The position numbers and the translations under genes are program-made. Shown here in pieces: positions 3,987 to 11,207 of a stretch of 12,501 nucleotides of DNA; the first letter of the stretch is position 1, and every line of letters starts with the position of its first letter. Below the pieces are notes generated by a model that worked only from the letters and a program-made list of their open reading frames with translations, was not told the origin of the DNA and made no database searches. Origin of the DNA: an uncultured Fenollaria sp. (lineage in GTDB: Bacteria; Bacillota; Clostridia; Tissierellales; Peptoniphilaceae); the NCBI RefSeq assembly GCF_934202865.1, contig NZ_CAKPYL010000045.1:1-12501 (forward strand), given 5' to 3'.

Positions 3987-6425
3987 TTATTCTTCAACTG
4001 AGGAGACAAACTTTGATGCGCTGGCAACTTTGTCGTCGGCTTGCTTCATAAGTATAACTCCTTGTGTGTTTCTTCCTAATTCATTTATACTGTCACTGTC
4101 TATTCTGATTATAACGCCTTTAAGTGAGATGATCATGATCTCATCTTCCTCTTCCACAGCTTTTGCAACGACTATCGGTCCTGTCTTTCCTGTGACTTTG
4201 TAGCAGATCATGCCCTTGCCGTTTCTTGCTTGTACCTTAAATTCATCAAAGGCTGTCTTCTTTCCATAACCATTCTCAGTGATCATCAAAAGGCTTGTCT
4301 TCTTGTCAGCGACTTCGATTGAGACTATGCAGTCGTCCTTGTTTAGCTTCATCGCGATAACGCCCATCGCTGTCCTTGACATGGCTCTAGTAGTTTTTTC
4401 GTCGAAGATCAGTATCTTACCCATCTTAGTAACGCAGGCAATCTTCTCGTCTCCGGCAGTTCTTCTGACGCCTATAACCTTGTCGTCGTCCTTAAGATTT
4501 ATCGCCTTAAGGCCTCTCTTCTTGATGTTTTTGAACTCGTCAAGGCTAGTTCTCTTGTATATACCTTGTTCTGTAAGCATTGATAGGTAGCCACCTTCTT
4601 CATCTCTCTTTATTGGGATGATGGCTGAGATCTTCTCGTCTTTTTCAAGCTGAACTAGGTTTACTATGGCAAGTCCCCTCGCTTGACGCGAACTTTCTGG
4701 TATTTCATAGGCTTTGATGGCGTAGACCCTGCCCTTGTCTGTGAAGAATAGTAGGTCGTCGTGGGTCGATACTACGTATATGTCCTCAACGAAGTCCTCG
4801 TCACGTCTTTGCATGCCTTGAACGCCCTTGCCGCCTCTCTTTTGCATCTTATATGCGCCCTCTGGCATACGTTTGATATAACCAAAGTGTGTTAGAGTGA
4901 TTACAACGTCTTCGTCCTCTATCATGTCTATGGTATCGATCTCGCCTGGGTCTGGCATGATTCTTGTTCTTCTTAAGTCTTGGTACTTGTCTCTAATCTC
5001 GATAAGCTCATCTTTGATTATGCCGTAGATCAGTCTTTCTGAGCCAAGTATTTCCTTATATTGATTAATTAATTTTATAAGTTCAAGGTATTCTTCTTCA
5101 AGCTTGTCTCTTTCAAGTCCTGTTAATCTCTTAAGTCTCATCTCCAAGATGGCATTTGCTTGAATTTCACTTAGCTTGAACCTAGTCATAAGCTCATTAG
5201 CAGCAGTCTTGTCGTCTTTTGAGCCTCTGATTACCTTTATTATCTCATCGATATGGTCAAGTGCAATACGAAGTCCTTCGACGATATGTGCTCTAGCCTC
5301 AGCTTTTGCAAGATCATAACGTGTTCTACGAGTGATGATCTCGTATTGGTGCATGATGTAGTACTCAATAAGTTCCTTAAGCGTAAGTACCTTTGGCTCG
5401 CCATTTACAAGGGCTAGGTTGATTATACCAAAAGTGTTTTGCATTTGAGTTTGCTTATATAAATTGTTTAGGACAATGTTGGCGCTTTGATCACGCTTTA
5501 TGTCTATAACTACTCTTAAACCATCTCTATCGGACTCGTCTCTGATGTCTGATATGCCTTCGATCTTCTTATCTCTTACGAGTTCGGCTATCTTTTGTAT
5601 AAGTTTTGCTTTGTTTACTTGGTATGGCAGCTCTCTTACAACTATCTTTTCTCTGCCCTTTTTCTCTTCTATTTCACAAAGCGCTCTTTGTACGATACGG
5701 CCCCTGCCTGTCCTGTAGGCCTCTTTGATGCCGTCTTTACCCATAATCAAGGCGCCTGTAGGAAAGTCTGGTCCCTTGATGTACTTCATAAGTCCTTCGA
5801 CATCTATGTCCTTGTCGTCGATGTAGGCAACGCAAGCGTCGATAACTTCCTTTAGATTGTGTGGCGCCATGTTTGTCGCCATACCAACTGCTATACCTGC
5901 TGAACCATTGACAAGGAGGTTCGGGAAACGTGATGGAAGCACAACTGGTTCCTTTGTTGTCTCGTCGAAGTTTAGCATGTAATCGACTGTGTCTTTGTTA
6001 ATGTCACGAAGCATCTCCATGGCGATCTTTGTCATCTTTACTTCAGTGTAACGCATCGCAGCAGCGCCATCGCCATCGACGCTTCCGAAGTTACCGTGGC
6101 CATCAACTAGTAAATATCTTGTGTTGAAGTCTTGCGCAAGTCTAACCATAGCGTCGTAAACCGCTGTATCACTGTGTGGGTGGTACTTACCAAGCACGTC
6201 ACCGACTACTCTGGCGGACTTTCTGTACTGACCTTGCGGTGTGATGCCTAGTTCGTTCATCGAATAAAGTACCCTTCTGTGAACTGGTTTTAGTCCGTCT
6301 CTTACGTCAGGAAGCGCTCTTGAGACTATAACGCTCATCGCGTAGCTCAAGTAGCTCGACTTCATCTCGTGCTCGACATTGACATCCTTAAATTGTGTAT
6401 CTTTTAAAATTACTTCATCTGTCAT
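3987..6425 (-). CDS. gyrA: DNA gyrase subunit A
   Basis: The 812-aa protein breaks and rejoins DNA in the A2B2 gyrase that introduces negative supercoils. The winged-helix breakage region SYLSYAMSVIVSRALPDVRDGLKPVHRR (about 24-51) is followed by the quinolone-determining region and the catalytic tyrosine, AAMRYTE, Tyr126 (equal to E. coli Tyr122). A coiled tower runs from about 360 to 490. The C-terminal beta-pinwheel carries the gyrase-specific GyrA box QKRGGKG (528-534), which separates it from topoisomerase IV ParC. The pocket reads HPHSDTAVYD: Ser85 replaces Gly (E. coli 81), Thr87 sits at the Ser83 position and Asp91 at Asp87. The gene starts 25 nt after gyrB with GAGGT six bases before the ATG. 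Confidence 0.98.
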   Translation of the reverse strand: MTDEVILKDTQFKDVNVEHEMKSSYLSYAMSVIVSRALPDVRDGLKPVHRRVLYSMNELGITPQGQYRKSARVVGDVLGKYHPHSDTAVYDAMVRLAQDFNTRYLLVDGHGNFGSVDGDGAAAMRYTEVKMTKIAMEMLRDINKDTVDYMLNFDETTKEPVVLPSRFPNLLVNGSAGIAVGMATNMAPHNLKEVIDACVAYIDDKDIDVEGLMKYIKGPDFPTGALIMGKDGIKEAYRTGRGRIVQRALCEIEEKKGREKIVVRELPYQVNKAKLIQKIAELVRDKKIEGISDIRDESDRDGLRVVIDIKRDQSANIVLNNLYKQTQMQNTFGIINLALVNGEPKVLTLKELIEYYIMHQYEIITRRTRYDLAKAEARAHIVEGLRIALDHIDEIIKVIRGSKDDKTAANELMTRFKLSEIQANAILEMRLKRLTGLERDKLEEEYLELIKLINQYKEILGSERLIYGIIKDELIEIRDKYQDLRRTRIMPDPGEIDTIDMIEDEDVVITLTHFGYIKRMPEGAYKMQKRGGKGVQGMQRRDEDFVEDIYVVSTHDDLLFFTDKGRVYAIKAYEIPESSRQARGLAIVNLVQLEKDEKISAIIPIKRDEEGGYLSMLTEQGIYKRTSLDEFKNIKKRGLKAINLKDDDKVIGVRRTAGDEKIACVTKMGKILIFDEKTTRAMSRTAMGVIAMKLNKDDCIVSIEVADKKTSLLMITENGYGKKTAFDEFKVQARNGKGMICYKVTGKTGPIVVAKAVEEEDEIMIISLKGVIIRIDSDSINELGRNTQGVILMKQADDKVASASKFVSSVEE

Positions 6426-6436
6426 CTTTTTACCTC

Positions 6437-6462
6437 ATTATATATCTAAATTATATATCTAA
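6437..6462. repeat. Exact 13-bp tandem duplication across the gyrB stop
   Basis: On the minus strand TTAGATATATAAT occurs twice head-to-tail (6462-6450 and 6449-6437). The first copy encodes the last GyrB residues Leu-Asp-Ile and the TAA stop. The second copy forms half of the 25-nt gap and ends just before the gyrA ribosome binding site GAGG. It looks like a replication-slippage duplication. Loss of one copy would still leave the LDI-stop end and would shorten the gyrB-gyrA gap to 12 nt. Confidence 0.95.
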
Positions 6463-8358
6463 GTTCGACGCGTATTTTGCGTTCTTTTCAATAAATTCTC
6501 TTCTCGGTTCGACCTTGTCACCCATAAGCATGGAGAATATCTCGTCGGCGTTAACAGCGTCATCAACATTGACTCTTAGTAAAATTCTATGTTCTGGGTC
6601 CATGGTAGTCTCCCAAAGCTGTTCAGGGTTCATTTCACCAAGACCTTTGTAACGCTGAATAGTGTAGTTGTCTCTGCCTATCTCTTTGAGTAAGGCTTCA
6701 AGCTCGTCATCGTCATAAACATAGTACTCTTTTCTGTTTTTGCTAACCATATATAATGGTGGTTGAGCGATGTAGATGTGACCATCGTCAACAAGCTCTC
6801 TCATATGTCTAAAGAAGAATGTTAATAGCAGCGTTCTGATATGAGCGCCGTCGACGTCGGCATCGGTCATGATGATGATCTTGCCATATCTAAGCTTTTC
6901 TATGTTAAATTCAGTGTCTATACCTGTACCAAAGGCAGTGATCATCGCCTTTATCTCTTCATAAGCCAAAATTTTATCAAGTCTCGCCTTTTCTACGTTA
7001 AGAATCTTACCTCTAAGTGGCAGTATTGCTTGGAACTTCCTGTCCCTGCCTTGCTTAGCAGATCCGCCGGCTGAGTCCCCTTCGACAATGAAGATCTCTG
7101 TCTCAGTATTGTCGTTCGGTTGGCAATCCGCCAATTTGCCCGGTAAAGTCGTGTTATCAAGCACACTTCTTTTACCTCTGGATAGGTCACGCGCCTTTCT
7201 CGCCGCTTCCCTAGCCCTTTGCGCCGATATCGCCTTTTCTATAATCTTTTTCGCTTCTTGCGGATGAAGTTCAAAGTAGTCATTAAGCTCTTGATAGGCT
7301 ACAGAGTTCACTATGCCTTGAACCTCGCTATTGCCAAGCTTTGACTTAGTTTGTCCCTCGAATTGTGGCTCTTTAAGCTTAACCGAGACAATGGCTGTCA
7401 GACCCTCTCTCGCGTCATCGCCAGAAAGATTTTCTTCCTTTTCCTTTATAATATTGACTTTCCTACCATAATCATTAAGCGCTCTTGTTAAAGCGTTTCT
7501 AAAACCAGTCAAATGGTAGCCGCCTTCTGTTGTGTGTATGTTATTTGCGAAGGTTAAAACGTTTTCCGAATAACCGTCAGTGTATTGCATTGCAATTTCT
7601 AGCTCACAATCGTCCATGGACTTGTCAAAGTAGATGATGTCGTTTGTGATGGCGTTTTTGCTGCGGTTGATGTACTCAACAAAGCTCTTGATCCCGCCTT
7701 CGTAGTGAAAAACTTCCTCAGATGGCTCTTCTTCTCTTTCATCAATTAGAGTGATGCGAACGCCTTTATTAAGGAAGGCAGTTTCTCTAAACTTATTAAC
7801 AAGGACTTCCTTCGAAAATTCAGTCGTGTCAAAAATTTCCTCATCCGGCATGAATTGTATAGTAGTACCCGATTCTTTAGTATCGCCAACGACCTCGATG
7901 TCGCCTTGCGCCTTGCCTCTAGCAAAGTGCTGTTCATATATATGACCCCCACGCTTAACAGTCGCTATCAGCCATTCGCTAAGCGCGTTAACGCATGAAA
8001 CACCAACACCGTGAAGACCGCCTGATACCTTGTATGCGTCGTTATTGAACTTACCGCCCGCATGAAGCACAGTAAGAACTGTCTCCAAAGTCGATTTGCC
8101 AGTCTTAGGATGGACCTCAACCGGTATACCCGAGCCGTTGTCCTCAACAGAGATGCTTCCGTCTTTGTAAATCCTCACGTTTATAGTATCTGCTCTGCCG
8201 GCCAAAACTTCGTCGATGGAGTTGTCCATAACCTCCATAACGCAGTGGTGTAGACCTTTTGTGCCAGTTGAGCCGATGTACATACCGGGTCTTTTTCTAA
8301 CGGGTTCTAGTCCCTCAAGGACCTGAATACTACCCGCATTATAATTCTTATCTTCCAT
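6451..8358 (-). CDS. gyrB: DNA gyrase subunit B
   Basis: The 635-aa ATPase subunit of gyrase has the usual short Gram-positive layout. The GHKL ATP site includes EVMDNSIDE (Glu42, Asn46), EDNGSGIP (about 72-79) and the lid GGLHGVG (113-119). A transducer domain runs to about 400. The TOPRIM domain has EGDSAGG (Glu426) and DADVDG (Asp499, Asp501, Asp503), the metal-binding residues. The C-terminal tail [13 protein letters not shown] contacts GyrA. The ATG lies inside the 3' end of recF. Its ribosome binding site GGAGG is made from recF codons and the two genes overlap by 11 nt. ParE is excluded by the neighbouring gyrA and the origin context. Confidence 0.98.
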   Translation of the reverse strand: MEDKNYNAGSIQVLEGLEPVRKRPGMYIGSTGTKGLHHCVMEVMDNSIDEVLAGRADTINVRIYKDGSISVEDNGSGIPVEVHPKTGKSTLETVLTVLHAGGKFNNDAYKVSGGLHGVGVSCVNALSEWLIATVKRGGHIYEQHFARGKAQGDIEVVGDTKESGTTIQFMPDEEIFDTTEFSKEVLVNKFRETAFLNKGVRITLIDEREEEPSEEVFHYEGGIKSFVEYINRSKNAITNDIIYFDKSMDDCELEIAMQYTDGYSENVLTFANNIHTTEGGYHLTGFRNALTRALNDYGRKVNIIKEKEENLSGDDAREGLTAIVSVKLKEPQFEGQTKSKLGNSEVQGIVNSVAYQELNDYFELHPQEAKKIIEKAISAQRAREAARKARDLSRGKRSVLDNTTLPGKLADCQPNDNTETEIFIVEGDSAGGSAKQGRDRKFQAILPLRGKILNVEKARLDKILAYEEIKAMITAFGTGIDTEFNIEKLRYGKIIIMTDADVDGAHIRTLLLTFFFRHMRELVDDGHIYIAQPPLYMVSKNRKEYYVYDDDELEALLKEIGRDNYTIQRYKGLGEMNPEQLWETTMDPEHRILLRVNVDDAVNADEIFSMLMGDKVEPRREFIEKNAKYASNLDI

Positions 8359-9448
8359 TTCTTCCTCCGTAAATCATTTCATTCGTTTCTAATTTTATAA
8401 GTAAATAATCATCGTCAATTAAATCTTTTATGTCATCCATGTCTTGAAGCGTGAATATGACTTGCATTTCGCCAACCGCATCAAGAAGGTATTTCTTTCT
8501 TTTTTTGTCAAGCTCACTAAAAACGTCGTCCAAAAGCAGCGTCACATCCTTATTAAAGCTACTAATCATCTTAAGTTCAGCAATCTTCATAGCGAGCATC
8601 ACAGTTCTTAATTGGCCTTGCGAAGCAAATTTCCTCGCCTCACTCCCAGCTATTGTTATAGTATAGTCATCTCTATGAGGGCCGAGCGCTGTCGATTTTC
8701 GCTCGATGTCCTTGTCAATATTGGCAGTGAAAGCATTTTCGTAAGCCGTTTTGATGTCACCTGCTATGTCAATATTGGTCTTGTACTCGATCTCTAATTC
8801 GTCTCCGCCGCTTAAGTCCATATGTATGGCCTTGCAAATGGCATTAAAGTTCTCCGTAAATGTTTTTCTCTTCTCTACGAGAGCCGCGCCAAGCGTGATG
8901 AGCTGCGTATCGTAGGACTTTAAGACTGCCTTTAAAGAATTTTTATCCTTGTAGATTTTTAAAGCCTTATTTCTATTCATAAGCACTTTATTGTAGCTAA
9001 GTAGTTCGTCGCGATACGATGGCGACAGCCTTGTTAGTATGCTGTCAATGTACTTACGCCTAAGTCCTGGAGCGCCTTTTAAGATATTTAAGTCGAAGGG
9101 CTCAAAGAGAACCGCCTCAAAACGCTGATTGTACTCCTTGGCATTCTTGATCATCTTGTCATTTTGCTTAACGAGCTTGCCCTTGGGCTCAACAGTGATC
9201 TCGACCCTATTTAAAATATCATTATAAAGGTACTCGAAAGAGGCATAGGCCGATGCGTTACCAAACTTGATCAGCTCTGCATTTCGCTCAGTTCTAAAGC
9301 TCTTCAAAAAGCTGAGCATATATATCGCCTCAACCACATTCGATTTGCCCTTGGCATTGTTCGCCAAAATTATGTTCTTTTTTGGATGAAACTTCAAATA
9401 TAACTTTGAGAAGCTTCTGTAATTTACAAGCTTTAAACTCTTTAACAT
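8348..9448 (-). CDS. recF: DNA replication and repair protein RecF
   Basis: This 366-aa SMC/ABC-type ATPase loads RecA at gapped DNA together with RecO and RecR. The Walker A motif is ANNAKGKSN (29-37); the family usually has GxNAxGKT, so the leading Gly is Ala and the Thr is Ser here. The signature stretch is [17 protein letters not shown] (from about 276), and Walker B is [11 protein letters not shown] (304-314). ALGPHRDD (254-261) is also family-typical. The start ATG overlaps the stop of the S4 gene (ATGTTAA), and the C-terminus overlaps gyrB, so its translation depends on the upstream gene. No strong ribosome binding site of its own is visible. The Walker A changes are conservative and do not suggest loss of function. 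Confidence 0.96.
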   Translation of the reverse strand: MLKSLKLVNYRSFSKLYLKFHPKKNIILANNAKGKSNVVEAIYMLSFLKSFRTERNAELIKFGNASAYASFEYLYNDILNRVEITVEPKGKLVKQNDKMIKNAKEYNQRFEAVLFEPFDLNILKGAPGLRRKYIDSILTRLSPSYRDELLSYNKVLMNRNKALKIYKDKNSLKAVLKSYDTQLITLGAALVEKRKTFTENFNAICKAIHMDLSGGDELEIEYKTNIDIAGDIKTAYENAFTANIDKDIERKSTALGPHRDDYTITIAGSEARKFASQGQLRTVMLAMKIAELKMISSFNKDVTLLLDDVFSELDKKRKKYLLDAVGEMQVIFTLQDMDDIKDLIDDDYLLIKLETNEMIYGGRNGR

Positions 9449-9645
9449 ATCTCGATACTTTCGTCAAATACAGTGACCACGTCGCCTTGCCTAATCTTTT
9501 TGCCCCTGCGAGTCTCTACCTCGCCATTGACCTTGACTAAGCCATCTTGAATGATGTTTTTGGCCATGGCACCGCTGTCTACGATAGCGCAAACCTTTAA
9601 AACATTTTGCAGCTGAATGTATTCGTCTTCTAGCTTAAACTTCAT
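9442..9645 (-). CDS. yaaA: Small S4-domain RNA-binding protein (YaaA/RlbA type)
   Basis: The 67-aa protein consists of one S4 RNA-binding domain: LQNVLKVCAIVDSGAMAKNIIQDGLVKVNGEVETRRGKKIRQGDVV (about 13-58), with the typical GxVxVNGExExRRGKKI pattern. Homologues sit between dnaN and recF in many Bacillota, such as B. subtilis yaaA (rlbA), which is linked to ribosome assembly. I chose the ATG at 9645 over a GTG at 9654 because AGGTGA lies five bases before the ATG and the GTG is part of that ribosome binding site. It follows dnaN by 39 nt and overlaps recF by 7 nt. Confidence 0.93.
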   Translation of the reverse strand: MKFKLEDEYIQLQNVLKVCAIVDSGAMAKNIIQDGLVKVNGEVETRRGKKIRQGDVVTVFDESIEIC

Positions 9646-9684
9646 AATTCTCACCTAATCTCTACTATTATTATATATACTCAC

Positions 9685-10779
9685 TTATGCTTGCATTTTT
9701 ACAGGTAAAACAAGGTAGCGATATTCGTCGCCCTCGTAAATCTTCATAGGTCTGATGCTTTCAGATAGCTTAAGAGTCAGCTTATCCGCGCTCATGGCCT
9801 TGAGACCTTCAAGAACGTAGCGGCCGTTGAAGCCAATCTTGATGTCATCACCAGTTTTTTCTACCATGATGTCGTCAGTCGCGTTACCAAGCTCGTTTGA
9901 CGCGGCAATGTTAAGATTATTGTCTTTAAAGTCCATGACTATTAGACTGATTCTGTCCTCAAAACCTATCAAGGAAACCCTTTCGATTGCGTTAACTAGA
10001 TCCATCCTATTGATCTCAACAGTAGTGTAGTCCTCGCTTGCGAAGACTTCTTCGTAGTTAAAGAAGTCGCCTTCTATAAGCCTTGTATATAGAAGTGCTC
10101 TGTCTATTTTAAAGACAGCCTTGTCCCTCGCGTAAGATATTTCCACGATGTCGTCAGTATCGTCAAGCATCTTTTGTATTTCAGCCAAAGTTCTGTAAGG
10201 CACGATAAATGAGCTATTCTCCTCTACAGCGGCCTTGAACTTTAATGAGCTAATTCTGTAGCCATCAAGACTTGCCGCGCTTAAAAGGCCATCTTCAAAC
10301 TTGAAGTAAACGCCGCAAAGCGTTGGTCTCGCTTGATCTTGACTAGTTGAGAATAGTGTTTTCTTGATAATTTTATTAAGCTCTTTCATAGTTAATTTCA
10401 CAGACTTGTCCAAGCTGTAGTGCGTGTCAATCTCTGGATAATCGTCGTGCGGCATGCTCTTTAGATTGAATTTCGAAAACTTCGCCTTGATCTCGACGTC
10501 GTCACCGTTTGAAGTAAAGCTGATCTCGCCAGACGGCACCTTTCTAACTATATCAGAAAGAAGTTTGTTTGAGAAGCAGCAAGTGCCCTCTTCGACCACA
10601 GTGCATTCACATTCACTGATGATAGTTAGTTCAGTGTCAGTCGAAACGAGCCTAATTCTGTTATTTGCTGCAGTTATCTTAATCGCTTCAAGAATTTCTA
10701 GAGGACTTCTTTGAGAGATAGCCCTTTGAGCGATGTTTATGTGCTTTAAAAATTGGTCTTTGTCAATAATAAACTTCAT
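9685..10779 (-). CDS. dnaN: DNA polymerase III beta sliding clamp
   Basis: The 364-aa protein has the family length and the three repeated clamp domains (about 1-120, 125-245 and 246-364) that dimerise into a ring around DNA and tether the polymerase. The N-terminus MKFIIDKDQFLKHINIAQRAI and the C-terminal YRYLVLPVKMQA are typical; the C-terminal strand borders the pocket that binds clamp partners. The ATG has the site GGGGTGAT a few bases upstream, the same GGTGATTAAATG context as lipA. The gene is separated from dnaA by the 419-bp origin region, where a candidate promoter of its own lies at 10858-10887. Confidence 0.97.
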   Translation of the reverse strand: MKFIIDKDQFLKHINIAQRAISQRSPLEILEAIKITAANNRIRLVSTDTELTIISECECTVVEEGTCCFSNKLLSDIVRKVPSGEISFTSNGDDVEIKAKFSKFNLKSMPHDDYPEIDTHYSLDKSVKLTMKELNKIIKKTLFSTSQDQARPTLCGVYFKFEDGLLSAASLDGYRISSLKFKAAVEENSSFIVPYRTLAEIQKMLDDTDDIVEISYARDKAVFKIDRALLYTRLIEGDFFNYEEVFASEDYTTVEINRMDLVNAIERVSLIGFEDRISLIVMDFKDNNLNIAASNELGNATDDIMVEKTGDDIKIGFNGRYVLEGLKAMSADKLTLKLSESIRPMKIYEGDEYRYLVLPVKMQA

Positions 10780-10798
10780 TTAATCACCCCAATATTCA

Positions 10799-10920
10799 CT
10801 TTCTTGTTAAAATGCGTTCTTTAACTCGTTTCAAATTTTTCGTCGCTGCGACGTATATTTATACGACTCACTCCAAAAAATTATCAACTTCGTTAAATTT
10901 ACGCATTTTTCCTACGAAAT
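10799..10920 (+). repeat. ~120-bp imperfect palindromic element, copy B, inside the origin region
   Basis: The segment forms a long imperfect hairpin. AAAATGCGT (10809-10817) pairs with ACGCATTTT (10901-10909), and TTTAAC and AATTTTT blocks pair further in. Two small perfect inverted repeats sit at the centre: CGTCGC-T-GCGACG (10841-10853) and CGTATA-TT-TATACG (10852-10865). Its outer ends, TTTCTTG and CTACGAAA, are roughly inverted. It is related to copy A (607-726, opposite strand) over most of its length. It lies between the AT-rich unwinding region and the dnaN ribosome binding site, so it forms much of the 5' untranslated sequence of dnaN. Mobile origin, conserved RNA structure or both are possible. 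Confidence 0.72.
10858..10887 (-). promoter_or_regulatory. Candidate dnaN promoter
   Basis: On the minus strand TTGATA (10887-10882) is separated by 18 nt from TATAAA (10863-10858). This gives a reasonable housekeeping promoter about 80 bp upstream of the dnaN start. It lies inside palindromic copy B and is not preserved in copy A. Several other A/T-rich near-matches exist to the right, so this is the best candidate and not a firm call. Confidence 0.35.
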
Positions 10921-10963
10921 TAAATATTAATACTAATTTTGTTGCTATCAAATAATTTCGTAG
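10912..10963. repeat. 11-bp perfect inverted repeat in the origin
   Basis: CTACGAAATTA (10912-10922) and TAATTTCGTAG (10953-10963) are exact reverse complements around a 30-nt A/T-rich centre. The left arm overlaps the right end of palindromic copy B. The arms could bind an origin regulator or form a cruciform next to the unwinding region. I recognise no known regulator box. Confidence 0.5.
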
Positions 10964-11093
10964 TAGTTATTTTCTTCTATCATATAATATATATATAATT
11001 TTAAATAAATATTTTTCTTTCAAATATATCTTTTCTAAGAGATATTTCTTTTACAGAACTAAACTTTGCTATAATTATAATCTTAATAAAGAG

Positions 11094-11105
11094 TAATAGT
11101 AGTAG
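11094..11105 (-). promoter_or_regulatory. DnaA-trio element of the unwinding site
   Basis: Reading the minus strand from 11105 leftward gives CTA-CTA-CTA-TTA, that is, TAA-TAG-TAG-TAG on the plus strand, directly after the GC-rich patch and 12 nt from the nearest DnaA box (11118-11126). DnaA-trios are repeated triplets with a central A that guide DnaA filament growth onto one strand beside the proximal boxes. Copy number and layout match the B. subtilis origin. Confidence 0.8.
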
Positions 11106-11117
11106 GTCCTGTATAAT

Positions 11118-11126
11118 TGTGGATAA
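11118..11126 (-). promoter_or_regulatory. DnaA box proximal to the unwinding site
   Basis: A perfect consensus TTATCCACA on the minus strand. It is the box closest to the GC-rich patch and DnaA-trios and is inverted relative to the other two. Confidence 0.92.
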
Positions 11127-11156
11127 GTTTATCAAATTCATATTTATCATCAATAT

Positions 11157-11165
11157 TTATCCACA
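11157..11165 (+). promoter_or_regulatory. DnaA box
   Basis: A perfect consensus TTATCCACA on the plus strand, 30 bp from the proximal box. Degenerate TTTATCA-type sequences lie between the two boxes. Confidence 0.92.
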
Positions 11166-11198
11166 GGTCTTCTGAATAAAATGTTCAGTAAAGAGGAC

Positions 11199-11207
11199 TT
11201 ATCCACA
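11199..11207 (+). promoter_or_regulatory. DnaA box overlapping the dnaA stop codon
   Basis: A perfect TTATCCACA. On the minus strand the same nine bases are the last two residues of DnaA and its stop, TGT-GGA-TAA (Cys-Gly-stop). The box is thus part of the gene whose protein binds it. Confidence 0.92.

Larger units (their letters stand above)
10780..11207 (-). other. oriC: Replication origin (dnaA-dnaN part of oriC)
   Basis: The gap between dnaA and dnaN has the parts of a Bacillota basal unwinding system in the expected order. Three exact DnaA boxes TTATCCACA lie at 11199-11207 (+), 11157-11165 (+) and 11118-11126 (-). Moving left from the last box there is a GC-rich patch GGTCC (11105-11109), then DnaA-trio triplets (11094-11105). 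A very A/T-rich unwinding stretch of about 170 bp follows (roughly 10921-11093), including an alternating TA run near 10981-11000. A further box cluster upstream of dnaA, as in B. subtilis, would lie outside the window. The A/T stretch has no coding frame of note. Confidence 0.9.

Noticed and set aside
9652-9654. GTG start for the S4 protein
   Set aside because: It is part of the AGGTGA ribosome binding site that is correctly spaced for the ATG at 9645.
10881-10889. Fourth DnaA box TTATCAACT
   Set aside because: It has two mismatches to the consensus, lies inside palindromic copy B and is on the far side of the unwinding region.
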